The notes under the pieces: model-generated | What the model saw: the letters and a program-made list of their open reading frames with translations, nothing else | What the model was told of the DNA's origin: nothing | The model's database searches: none | Source: Heterotrichella gracilis | Taxonomy: Eukaryota > Sar > Xanthophyceae > Tribonematales > Xanthonemataceae | Assembly: GCA_032358255.1 (NCBI GenBank) | Contig: JAULBX010026474.1 | Span: 1 to 47,152, forward strand | DNA length: 47,152 nucleotides | Direction of reading: 5' to 3' | Made by a program: the position numbers and the translations under genes | Shown: positions 35,401 to 44,872 of the stretch, piece by piece | Numbering within the stretch: position 1 is the first letter of the stretch | Layout of the letters: the number at the start of each line of letters is the position of its first letter

Positions 35401-35858
35401 GTAAGTGTAGGTGGTTATGCTGGTACATATAGGGACAGTTGTTGGGGTTGGGTTGGGTTGGTACGTGATTTGTGCATGCATGGATTGGCCAGTATGCAAG
35501 ATGCAGTGCATGCTGAACAGCGAGACGGTTTTAAGTGCGCGAATTGGTTGAGGAAAAAGTAAGAAATTGAATTCAGTCTACATATGCTGCCTGGCTTTGT
35601 GCTATGGTCACATTTCGTCAGTGGCCAATATGCATGCATTGTGGATATTCTCCCGGACCCTGCTACTCGACCACGAGGAGCCCATGCCCAGCCTTCACAC
35701 ATACTGTGGCAAGGAAATCCATCCTGTACCACCAGATAGATCAGCTATCAGCATCCCACGCCGCTGCCAACCGCACACCTACCTCCAAACTTGTGCACCG
35801 CTCCCAACAGGGCTGACACAAGCCCGAAGGTTATCCCCACCGCTGTTCCGAACACCAT
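32420..35858 (-). CDS. Torsin-like AAA+ ATPase with N-terminal hydrophobic segment
   Basis: Exons, 5' to 3': 35858-35783, 34965-34694, 34302-34097, 33743-33665, 33238-32981 and 32695-32420, about 388 residues; every phase agrees. Exon 1 (MVFGTAVGITFGLVSALLGA...) is a hydrophobic segment, as in ER or nuclear-envelope torsins. Then come PLVLSAHGPPGVGKTFFHRL (Walker A), LLVVEEYDKLD (Walker B), FIIMLESNSGY (sensor 1), SLIDFFLPFLPLERPHI and IEGAKEV at the sensor-2 position. The spacing and the IDFFLPFLPLE block match torsins rather than ClpB. It differs from animal torsins in three ways: the P-loop is the canonical GPPGVGKT rather than GxTGxGKN, Walker B has EE for DE, and Ala stands for Cys in the GCK motif. 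The Gly/Gln-rich end is low complexity. A divergent Clp-type AAA+ protein is the alternative. Confidence 0.75.
33463..33615 (-). repeat. Two copies of the torsin-like exon-4 donor edge
   Basis: The copy at 33548-33612 still reads SNSGYSQLHQLLHEAGERSK in frame, with only silent changes, and keeps a GT donor (GTGGGA). The copy at about 33467-33505 has an in-frame TAG and missense changes but also keeps a GT. aaaccctaa filler joins them to each other and to the real exon at 33665-33743. Confidence 0.9.
35033..35345 (-). repeat. Two copies of the torsin-like exon-2 acceptor edge
   Basis: The nearer copy (35033-35165) repeats about 120 bases of exon 2, including a CAG acceptor, and still reads PVDFYPAACETLEPYLLSTI and on into LALEQTCTAM. 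The farther one (about 35296-35345) keeps a cttgcag acceptor-like block and a diverged start. Both lie in the first intron, and the frame stays open from 35428 to 34694. Confidence 0.85.
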
Positions 35859-37219
35859 CTAGACCTGGAGCAGCGGCCTGCTACCATGCTCTGCCACTAC
35901 AGGCCCTTCTTACCCGCTGTTGAAAGGATGACTGGAGCCCATGCCAATGCATGCGCACCAGCAAAGTTGCAGCCTGTAGGAAAGACACGCGAGAACAGCC
36001 TGAATATACTGGTCCAGTCAGCAGCAACGGATGTGGGTTATGGTTAGTTGTACTGCGAGCAGCACAGACGTTCCCGGGCCTTCAAAGAGCGTTCAATCTC
36101 CAAGAGCACTTCTCCATTGCCACTTGTTGAACCCTTACTTAGGGCACTTGCAGGGTTGGCCGCGCCCATGCTAGCTGGAGTCTGCAGTCGACACTGTTCA
36201 TCCCACGGTGACGTCGCGCGCTTCACTTGGAGAAATACCGCAAAGACCCAGTCAGTTGGCTGTCAGTTGGCCAAGTATTCAGCCCCGGGTTGACGTGTGC
36301 TCGCTTCTGTGCCAAGGTTGCAGTGATTGACAGGCACATGTCTTTGAGACATATCAATCACTGTGGGCACACCCCTACACCCTACACCCTACCAGCCAAC
36401 CTCCTCCAAGCTCCAAGCGCTAGCACCTAGTTGAACGCACTAAAGTTGAGTAAGCTGTTAGTACATTCACCGGGCATCAAAATGACAGGTGCCTGGCTTG
36501 TTGTGGGCGCCAAACTCTAAACTGTTAACTTAGACATGTCAATCACTGTATGCACATGTCTTTGAGACCCTCGTGGTGTGGGACCACACGCACAGCGCGT
36601 GCTGCTGTCTATGTTGGTGCGTAATGTTACAGTAATTGTGGCATCAGGCGTCTGATGGCGGTACTACTTGTTTGAAACAACTTCCACTATCAAAGAGAAT
36701 TGCCCGACCAGAAACAAACAAGGAAATGTAACGCCCACAGCATGCTACATGCTGGTGAGCTGCCTGTGGCTCTCTCAAGGGTGCGCTACAAACCCTAGCC
36801 AGGGTAATTTGGTGCTGAATGGCCGGCAGCGCATGTGCGCCTATTGAACCCCAACACTCTGTGCAATGCACGTTAAAGGACTCCCATGCCCACCAATGCA
36901 ACGTGCCCTGTCCCTGTAGCCCTTGATTGCATGCAGTACAGTGATGTACTCCCCTTTTCCCATGCCCCCTCCCTATCTCCCAATTCCCACCTGCATAGAG
37001 GAGCAGGTCTCCCCCCCCTCGTCTAGCTTTCCCCTACCCGCTGTCTTGCCGCGACTCCTTGACCATCGGCCTGAGAGCCGCTTCCCTGTCCCAACGTGGA
37101 AGGTAATTGATGGCAGCAGCCCTCCCCTCCCCTCTCGTCCCCCGTCCCCTACCTCCCTGACCCCCTTAGCAGTGCTCCCTCACATCTGCCAGCTGCTAGC
37201 AGCGTTCCTCCCCTTTCCT
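35859..37219. other. Intergenic region between same-strand genes
   Basis: No gene seen. It should hold the promoter of the torsin-like gene and the 3' end of adenylosuccinate synthetase. A TTACA at 36627-36631 is a candidate poly(A) signal of the latter. Open frames such as 36923-37462 (+) overlap its last exon in antisense. Confidence 0.5.
36627..36631 (-). terminator. Putative TGTAA poly(A) signal of adenylosuccinate synthetase
   Basis: TTACA on the + strand, about 590 bases past the stop codon. Distance makes it tentative. Confidence 0.3.
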
Positions 37220-40200
37220 CTACTTTGCCGCGCCCACCTTGGCGGGTTGCGTGACGATGGCGTCCCTGCCTGGCCCCACCCCGATCCATGTGCACTCCAC
37301 ACCCACCAGCTCCTCCACGCGCTTGATGTACGCGTGGGCGGCGGGGGGCAGCTTGGACCACTCCCGCGCACCGCTGATGTCGCTCTTCCACCCGGGCAGG
37401 GTCTCGTACACCACCTGGGAGGGGGGAGGGAGGGTTTTTTTGGTATGCGTTTAGGGTTTTAGGGTTTTGAAGGCGCAGCTGATGTCGTTCCTCCACCTCG
37501 GGAGGGTCTCGTACACCACCTGGGTGGAGGTGTTTCGGTGCCTGTTTAGGGTTTTGGGGGTTTGGGTTTAACGCGGCGCTGGTGTCGCTCTGCCTGCCAC
37601 AGGGAGGGTCTCAAACATAAGCGTTAGTGCTCCGGGGTTCCATGTGGGTAATGGTCACCCAGGATAACAACATATTTATCATCAAGATAGTTTAGCTTGT
37701 GCAATCCACCACACACTTGTGACCACATCTATGGCAAATGTGGGTAGATTATGCCCTCACCTCGCATTTCTCCAGCACGTCAATGTCCGCCGGTACCGAT
37801 GTCAGCACCTTCCCGTCCACCTTGTATGCCACGCCCACCTTGATCTCGTCCAGGTGGCTCAGCACGTCGAGCTTGGTGAGGTTCAGGTGGGTGAAGCCGT
37901 TGATCCTGGATGTGGGGGATAGGGTTTAGGGTTCAGGGTTCAGGGTTCAGGTGGGTGAAGCCGTTGATCCTGGATGTGGGGGTCAGGGTTCAGGGTTTAG
38001 GGTTCAGGGTTCAGGGTTCAGGTGCGTGAAGCCGTTGATCCTGGATGTGGGGTTCAGGGTTCAGGGTTCAGGGTTCAGGGTTCAGGTGCGTGAAGTTGTT
38101 GATCCTGGGTGGGGGTGAGGGTGAGGGGGTGCGCAAGGGGGAGGGCAAGTCATCATGATAGATGGAGTGTATGCTGTAGTGCAAGGGATGATGATGTGAC
38201 ATCAAGAAGACCGCAGTCCGCACCCATTGAAACCCCCAGGCACCTCCACCCCCCAGCTGGCCAGGTAATTATCCAGTACTCAAAGTTTGGATACCCTTTC
38301 AAATACCTGATATTACCTAAGACAATCCCACAAACCCCCACCTGCAGGAGTACTTGAGCGCCACAATGTCCAACCAGCCCACGCGCCGCGGCCGCCCCGT
38401 TGTGGTCCCGTACTCAAACCCTATCTCCCGCAGCTCGTCTGCCTGGGGGCCAAACAGCTCGGTGGGGTAGGGGCCCGCGCCCACCCGGGTGGTGTACGCC
38501 TTGGCCTGCGGGGGTGGGGGTGGGTGTGATGGAGGGGAAGGGAGAGTTGAGAGCCACGGACAGCCTAGGTAATCCATGGCCGATGCTTTTGTTTTGGGGA
38601 TGTGTAGAAGTGTTCAACAGCTGTCATTGGCAGTTCAATTGTGCTGTCTTGCAGTGCAGCATGCAACCAAACGCACATGCCATGCGCCAGCCCACATTCC
38701 GCATCTGCCATGCACCCCCCACCGCACCCACCCCCCACTCCCCACACACGCACCACTCCAATGATGGCATCATACTTGTTTGGTGCCAGCCCCAACCCAG
38801 TGATGATGCCCCCGATGGAGGGGTTGGAGGAGGTGACAAAGGGGTAGGTGCCGAAGTCGATGTCCAGCATGGTCGCGTTTGCTCCCTCCACCAGTATCCG
38901 CTTGCCCGACTCGTATGCTGAGTTGATGTAGTCCAGGGTGTCGGTCACGTAGGGGCGCAGCGCATCGGCGATGCCCTGGAAATGGAAAGAATATATATTT
39001 TAGGATATACTTACTATAGAATTTATTGCGTTTTTCATGAGTCCAGGGTGTCGGTCACGCAGGGGCGCAGCGCGTCGGCGATGCCCTGGAAATAGAACGA
39101 ATTTGTATGAAAGGATATAATTACTATATAATATATTGTGTTTCTCATGAGTCCAGGGTGTCGGTCACGTAGGGCCGCAGCGCATCGGCAATGCCCTGCA
39201 GACAGAAAAACGGTAAATTTTACATTACAGGATATAATTGTTGTACAATTGTGTTTTTGACTAGTCCAGGGTGTCGGTCATGCCGTGGCTTAGCGCTTCG
39301 GCGATGCCGGGTAGAAACTAGAGTTTAGGGCTTAAAGAATAACAAGTGCACGGCAGGTACATTCTAATGCATTTTATAAAAACGGCAGAAATCACAACAA
39401 CTAAAACATCTATGAGTCATACATCAAGTTCATTTGCCCACCTTGTATGCCTCAATGTCCTTCTCCAGGTCATATTCCAGGCCAGGGAAGCGAGCGGTAG
39501 CATCGGCAGCCAGTGTGCGCAGCTTTGCCTCGAAGGAGGGGAAGTTCATGAGGTCAACCACACGCACCTGGGCACAGCAGAATCTAGTCATACTAGGGAT
39601 TTGTTGGAAAAAGCAGGCTTTGCCTCGGTTCCTGCATTTGCATTCTGGGAGAACGGGGCGCATGCAAATCGACCACACAACTTTACACATAGCTCAATCA
39701 GGGGGCTATCATGGCTCAACAAATAATGACAATAATCACAGCAATGACAACAATTCAAAAATGCGTGCATGTTACTAATCAACTAACTGCAGTAGTTCAA
39801 TATTTATACGAAACCCAATATGATCATATACTGAACGCACCCCGTTGCGGGTGGCCTTGGATGCGTATGCTGGCCCGATGCCGCGCTTTGTGGTGCCGAT
39901 CTTGTTCCCCGCCAGCTCCGCCTCCCGCTCCCCATCCACCTCCTTGTGCAGGTCGAACAGCAGGTGCGCGCGGTCAGACACGAGCAGGCGGTCAGTGAAG
40001 GACACGCCGCGCGCCTTGAGGCCTGGGGATAGTATTTTAGGGATTTTAATTAGGGTTTTGGTGCTCAACACCAGCAGGCGGTTGGTGAAGGCCACGCCGC
40101 GCGCCTTGAGGCCTGGGGATAGTATTTTAGGGTTTCAGTTTAGGGTTTAGGTTGTCGACACCAGCCCGCGGTCCGTGGACGTTTGCACAATGGGTGGATG

Positions 40201-41489
40201 AGTTGACATCTAGGGCTAAAGCTTATGCAACATCGCCATCATGTCACTTCACCATACTTATGTGGTGCACCATCGCAGGAGCTCGTAATCCAATCCTTAT
40301 CCTCTTTGTTCAACCCACCTTCTACCTCCTCGAATAGCCCCGGCAGGTGCACCACCACCCCGTTGCCCACTATAAATAGCAATATATTTTTTTTTATATA
40401 CATTGTGCTCAACACACCTTCTATCTCCTCAAACAGCCCGGGCAGGTGCACCACCACCCCGTTTCCCACAATGCACACCGCCTTGGGGTTGAGGATGCCC
40501 GAGGGGATGAGGTGCAGCTTGTACTTGTTGCCCTCAGCGTCGTAGATGGTGTGGCCAGCGTTGGCGCCACCCTGCGAGGTGGTGGTAGGGTTTTAAGGTG
40601 AGGTGAGGTGCAGCTTGTGTATGTTGCCCCACGGCATGCAGATGGCGTTGGCGCCGCCCTGCGGGTGGTGTAGGGTTTAGGGTTTTGAGGGTAGGGTGCA
40701 GCTTGTATGTCTTGCCTCGGCGTCGTGGGTAGTGTGGTCAGCACTAATTTGGCACTACATCAGGGTTTGAGATGCAATGGTGTCCTTTGAGTGAGCGCCT
40801 GGGTGGTTTGTAGTCGAGATCCACCAATACTGCAGGAGGGTTGCAATGACATGGAGTGGAGCCCACAGATAAGGGGAAGGTGGTTTTGTGCACAAAGGAA
40901 GTCCAGCACTTAATTACCAAACAACTGTTAGCGGTTTATATTGTGGTGCTGGAGTGTATAGTTGACATCAGCTTGTTTGGGAACTGGGTAGTTAACATGA
41001 CTACAACCCAATGGCAAGGCTGCGATCATGGCTCGTGCTGCACCGATGATATGGCCTCGTACCTGAGCCCTGGCAACGATGTCGTACTGGGCAGCCAAGA
41101 TGTCAACCAGCTTGCCCTTTCCCTCGTCCCCCCACTGCGTCCCCAGCACGACGCAAACCTGGGCATCAAAGCGGTCCTGCTGGGCGGTGGGTGGCGCTGC
41201 AACGGCGGCCTGGCAGACTACGGTACCCCTGTTGGCGGCGGTTGAGAGCAGCTGCTGGGGCTTCCTGGCGGGCGACTGGCGGGTGCAGAAGAGGGTGGGG
41301 GTGCGTTTGCCGGTGGGGTAGTGGGCCCTATTGTGATAGGATGTGGAGGGTGCGCCCGACCTCCACAGGGCCAAGCGCTCGATTACCTGTACGAAGATGG
41401 GTTTATGTAAGGATGTTTGGGTCGAGAGAACGCATTGGGGTCGTTTGGGAGGGTGTGGGAAAGGGTCTTACCAGCCCAGAAGAGAGCAT
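37220..41489 (-). CDS. PURA: Adenylosuccinate synthetase, chloroplast-targeted
   Basis: Nine exons, 5' to 3': 41489-41472, 41386-41063, 40571-40418, 40022-39841, 39567-39442, 38975-38754, 38505-38342, 37905-37761 and 37414-37220, 509 residues, all phases consistent. The enzyme joins IMP and aspartate using GTP, the first step from IMP to AMP. The tiny first exon encodes MLSSGL. With the second it forms a transit peptide rich in Ser, Arg and Pro, ending near [11 protein letters not shown]. Motifs: [15 protein letters not shown] (GTP and IMP site, catalytic Asp), GGANAGHT (catalytic His), [31 protein letters not shown] then SSNP, GPYPTEL, and RRVGWLD. The C-terminal [10 protein letters not shown] is typical. 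Length fits plant enzymes (about 490). It is divergent from the proline-rich membrane gene. Confidence 0.97.
37467..37612 (-). repeat. Two copies of the adenylosuccinate synthetase last-exon acceptor edge
   Basis: The edge at 37367-37420 recurs at 37472-37528 (gctgatgtcgttcctccacc, then gggtctcgtacaccacctgg) and more weakly at about 37572-37612 (gctggtgtcgctctgcc, gggagggtctc). TTTAGGG filler separates them. The first copy keeps the CAG acceptor. Confidence 0.85.
37885..38105 (-). repeat. Four tandem copies of the eighth-exon acceptor edge
   Basis: gtgaagccgttgatcctgga starts at 37891 (real exon edge), 37955, 38026 and, diverged, 38090. Between the copies lies nothing but TTCAGGG/TTTAGGG repeats. 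Period 64-71 bases. Each copy keeps the CAG acceptor context. Confidence 0.92.
38931..39325 (-). repeat. Four tandem 110-bp units spanning the sixth-exon acceptor
   Basis: gtccagggtgtcggtcac begins at 38931 (real exon), 39041, 39151 and 39264. Each unit has 45 bases of exon start, the CAG acceptor and about 60 bases of AT-rich intron. Units 2 and 3 are close to identical with the exon; unit 4 is diverged. Confidence 0.93.
40050..40185 (-). repeat. Two copies of the fourth-exon acceptor edge
   Basis: The edge at 39976-40050 (gagcaggcggtcagtgaagg, acgccgcgcgccttgaggcc, tggggatagtatttta) recurs at 40069-40140 almost unchanged, and a worn trace (gacaccagcccgcggtccgtg) follows at 40156. Confidence 0.88.
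40308..40395 (-). repeat. Copy of the third-exon donor edge
   Basis: It repeats 40409-40470 (ttctayctcctcraayagcc, ccggcaggtgcaccacc, accccgtt) with the neighbouring donor (cacctt). A tatatttttttttatata stretch joins copy and exon. Confidence 0.88.
40590..40745 (-). repeat. Two copies of the third-exon acceptor edge
   Basis: The edge at 40505-40580 recurs at 40600-40665 (gaggtgcagcttgtgtatg, gatggcgttggcgccgccct) and, worn, at 40690-40741 (ggtgcagcttgtatg, cggcgtcgtgg). TTTAGGG filler lies at 40672-40686. Confidence 0.82.
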
Positions 41490-42047
41490 GGTTGCTGTTG
41501 GTGATCCACAGGTGGATGTGGGCAGTGTCAAGGCACCCAGGTGCGATGCCTGGAGGTGTATCGAAGGCTAGGTTACTGCAATATCGTTGCCATGAGGCAG
41601 CAACGGTGGGTGAGCAGGATCGGGGCGAGGAGACAGCTGGCTATAGAAGCTTTCCTGACGGCTGCAAAAAAGGGAAGTTTCAGCCGGGCACTCGAGTGCA
41701 ACCTTTTGAAAAATACAAGCCTTTTTTTTCCACGCAAGCATTCAGACAACAGCGCAAGCCGGTTATATATGTGCGCGTTAAAACCCCTATCGTTCCACTA
41801 GCGCTGCGCGTAACTTTGATCCAACAAGGCCTATTCAGCGGTGTCAACATATGTATGTCGGGAATGCAATGCATGCATATGGTGCTAGTGCATGCGTCGC
41901 AGCTCTCGTAGCTTTTACACGCGGGTGACAAGTCGTGTGTATATAATCAGTTTTCACTCAAGTCAAACCTCTGGACCGGCCAGCACCGCTCTCCTGCAAC
42001 CCGGGCGAACGGGGTACGAACCTGCCAACAATGCAGGAAACGTGACC
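41490..42047. promoter_or_regulatory. Divergent promoter region with TATA-like box
   Basis: It lies between the starts of adenylosuccinate synthetase (-) and the proline-rich membrane gene (+). TATATAA at 41940-41946 is about 100 bases before the chosen ATG of the + gene. A longer reading frame starting at 41892 would put the TATA box inside the coding region, so I prefer the start at 42048. Confidence 0.45.
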
Positions 42048-44872
42048 ATGCCCCGAGCAGCCAAACCCCAGCGAGGTGCCGCGTGGGTGACCATATACAC
42101 CCTCGTGACCCTGGTATCTTCCACCTGGTGTGCTTCAGTCGTGGCTGCCATCCCCGCCCGCGCCGTGCAGCATAACCCCCGGGGCTGGCAGGCTGCCCTG
42201 CCCCAACCGCAGCCCCACCGCCACCCTCCACCCCTACCCCAGCCTCAAGAACCACCGCCACAGCAGCCTCAATACCAACACCAGCAGCAGGCGCAACCTG
42301 AAGCCCCCACCCAGCCTCCACCCACCGCGCCAATTGACACAGCCAGTGGCACATTCCCGCTCCTGGCATTCCTCCTAGGGTTTGCCACAGCCTACTTGGC
42401 AGCATGGACAGGCCTCCTGCGATTCCCCACCACCCGCACCCCCCACCCCGCCACAGCAGACGCGCACACGCAGAACCCCCCCGCGCCACCCCCACCCGTC
42501 AGCGCCGAAGGGGTGCTCGGCAAGGGTGCAATCCCAGGGACCGGGCGGGGGGTTGACGGTGAGCAAATTTCCAGCAGTGGGGACCAGGTGGGGATTGGAG
42601 AACACGAATATTTGCTGCACCCCAGCAGCCCCGAGGCACACCAAGCGCCCAGTGCAATCTCTCTGCAGCAGGGCGCGGCGAAACCCTACACAGGGTCTTC
42701 ACAACCAAGCGTCCTCGGCTTGCGGCGACAGGGCGACGCGGAACCCTGTGCAGGGTCTTCAATAACCCTAGAGCAGCAGGGCCAGGCGGAAGCTTGCACG
42801 CATGTGGCACCGCCGCCAGCTCATGCTTCAGAATTCACCTCAGCTATCGGGATCATTAATTTGGGACAGGAGCAGGCGGATCCTCCTGCTTTCACACAGC
42901 CAGACCTGGGTGGGGACTGGGAAGAAGTTGGCGAAACCTTGTCCACCGCCACCACCCCACCGCCACCCCAGCGCCCAGCCGCCCCCCAGGCAGAATCCCC
43001 ACTCGCCACCCCCGCCAGACGCCTGTTTTCCTCCCCAGAAGGCGCCATCCACCCCCTGTCCTCCCCTGAAGAACCTCCCCAATCCACAGCCACCCCCCCC
43101 CCCCTTGTCAGCCGACCACCAGCCACTGACGCAGCCCCCTCCACCCCCACCACTGGTGGAGGGGGCTCCTCCGCTTTCCTCACCCCCTTTGGCCTCCCCA
43201 CACCATCCTCCATCGCTCCCCTGGCCAGTCCCGGGGAGGCTGGCGCCGCGCAGCACTGGCAGTCGGCTGTGAGGGATGTGCACGGCTGGTTGCAGGTGGG
43301 TGCCGTGCCTTCCAGAGGAAATTCGAAACCCTAAACCCTGTGTGCATGGCTGGTTGCAGGTCAGTGCCGTGCCCTCCCGGTGGATTCCAAAACCCTACTC
43401 CCTAGGCATTCTGTGCATGGCTGGTTGCAAATGGGTTGCATGGCGGCCATGCCCTTACTCAGCTTCTTGTTGCACCCTGAGCCTGCATGGCATCGCACGT
43501 GGTTGCATTTCTACAAGGGTGGACTGGCTCTACTGCATAGCAACTGCTGGCAAGCCACATGCCACCTGCTACATGTGGTCATGTGGCCACACTGTGCATA
43601 TGCCCACGCCGCACGCCACATGCCACCTGCGCCGTCCCGCCCCCTTCCCTAGCATTCCGCTGGCTCCCACCCGCCCTGTACACACACTGTCTTTACACAA
43701 CACACACGCCCAACTCCCTGCAGGCGGCGTGTGTTTCCCCCGCCCAGCTGACCCCCTCCGAGAAGGTGCGAGTGCTCCACCTGGTGCACGAGAGGGAGAG
43801 GCTGTACCGCAAGGCGCACCAGGACGAACTCAGAAACAGGTGGGAACTTCCACTGTGGTAACCTAAAATACGCGACATGCCCTGACCCTCACGCTGTGGA
43901 TCCTTCCCAAGCACCCCATCGGAAATCCTATCCATCAAACCCTAAAGCCTTGTCTCCCAAGGCAAGCCGAGGTAGCCACAAGTGCAGCAGCAGGGGTGGA
44001 GGCTAGTCAGCAGATGGCGCACCTGACCAACACCATATCCACAGGACAAACCCTGGACCCTCATGGTAGTGTACCCTTCTCACCGCAAACCCTAAACATT
44101 AAAACCCTAAACCCCCGTCCCCAACAGGCAAGCCGAAGCAAGCCACGAAGTCCAGCAACAAGGGGTGGAAGCCAGCAAACAGATGGCGCACCTGGCTGCG
44201 GCCCGCCACACCCAGCGCGCATCGGAGCGCGCGGCAGCGCACCGCGTATCCCGGGCCGCCGACCTCCTCTCCACCGGTCTTTTAATTATGTCCCTGGTGA
44301 CGGTCTGGTGTGGGGCGCGGTGGGGGCTGGTGGTGGGGGTGCTGGGGCGGTGCCGGCGGCTGCCACGGGGGTGGGTGTGGGTGTTCAAGCCGTGGCTGGT
44401 GGCGGAGGCGGTGGGGGTGGTGGGGTGCTGGGCGGGCGCGGTGGGGGGCGTGGGGGGCGCGCTGGTGCTGGTGTACGGGCTGGGGGTGGTGGTGGTGCGG
44501 GGAAACGTGGTGGGGGGGGTGGGGACGACCCCCGTGGCGAGCGTGGGGGTGGGGCTGGGGGTGGTGGGGGGTGCCCTGGGGTTTTTGGCGGTGGCGCAGC
44601 TGGGTGGGGACTGCTGGCGGTGGCTGTGGGTGTGGGAGGGGTGGGTGTGGGTCCAGCTGGCAGCCATGCATTGGCTCCCAGGGGGGGAAGGGGAGAAGCA
44701 CACCGTGGGTGGGTTGTTGGTGCGCGCGTGTGTGTGGCTGGTGTTGGGGGTCGGACTGCCGGTGGCGGCGGGGGTGGTGCCATTCTGGCAGTACATTGAT
44801 CCGGGTCATATGGGCGGGGTTGGGAGGGCGCTGGCTGCGTGGGGCCGCTGGGGGTTGGCGGCTGTACTGTAG
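42048..44872 (+). CDS. Proline-rich protein with C-terminal multi-pass membrane domain
   Basis: Three exons: 42048-43295, 43724-43839 and 44128-44872, about 702 residues, phases consistent. The start was chosen at MPRAAKPQRGAAWVTIYTLV because a TATA-like box precedes it; the frame is open from 41892. The N-terminus looks like a signal sequence or anchor, followed by a Pro/Gln-rich stretch, a hydrophobic segment (FPLLAFLLGFATAYLAAW) and a long Pro/Ala/Ser-rich linker. Exon 2 and early exon 3 encode a charged, probably helical segment (VRVLHLVHERERLYRKAHQD; SKQMAHLAAARHTQRASERA). About five membrane helices follow, very rich in Val, Gly and Trp. The layout, helix then five membrane spans at the C-terminus, loosely recalls plant CPR5, but I see no motif that proves it. 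Function unknown. Confidence 0.65.
43340..43440 (+). repeat. Two copies of the proline-rich gene's exon-1 donor edge
   Basis: gtgcayggctggttgcag at 43278-43295 recurs at 43342-43359 and 43413-43430, with the following tgccgtgccytccmg block also copied once. The first copy is followed by GTCAGT, a donor-like sequence. Its use would add a stop codon, since the reading frame ends at 43334. Confidence 0.88.
43962..44045 (+). repeat. Copy of the proline-rich gene's exon-3 acceptor edge
   Basis: aggcaagccgaggtagccac, then gcagcagcaggggtggaggc and cagatggcgcacctg, match the exon start at 44126-44200. The frame (QAEVATSAAAGVEASQQMAH) is still open and the AAG acceptor is kept, but no GT donor follows, so a cassette exon is unlikely. 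Confidence 0.85.

Noticed and set aside
37885..38105. Regularly spaced repeats that could suggest a CRISPR array
   Set aside because: The repeated unit is the exon edge of a eukaryotic gene, and the spacers are telomere-like motifs, not unique sequences.
41892..42047. N-terminal extension of the proline-rich protein from an earlier ATG
   Set aside because: A TATA-like box lies inside this stretch, and a signal-like sequence starts just after the ATG at 42048. The longer form cannot be fully excluded.
43962..44045. A fourth exon for the proline-rich gene
   Set aside because: The frame and acceptor are kept, but there is no donor, and the sequence duplicates the start of the real exon 3.
44107..44796. 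Minus-strand open frame of 229 codons opposite the proline-rich gene
   Set aside because: It mirrors the G-rich membrane exon, giving Pro/His/Thr-rich low-complexity sequence. The + strand frame has splice-compatible exons and membrane helices.
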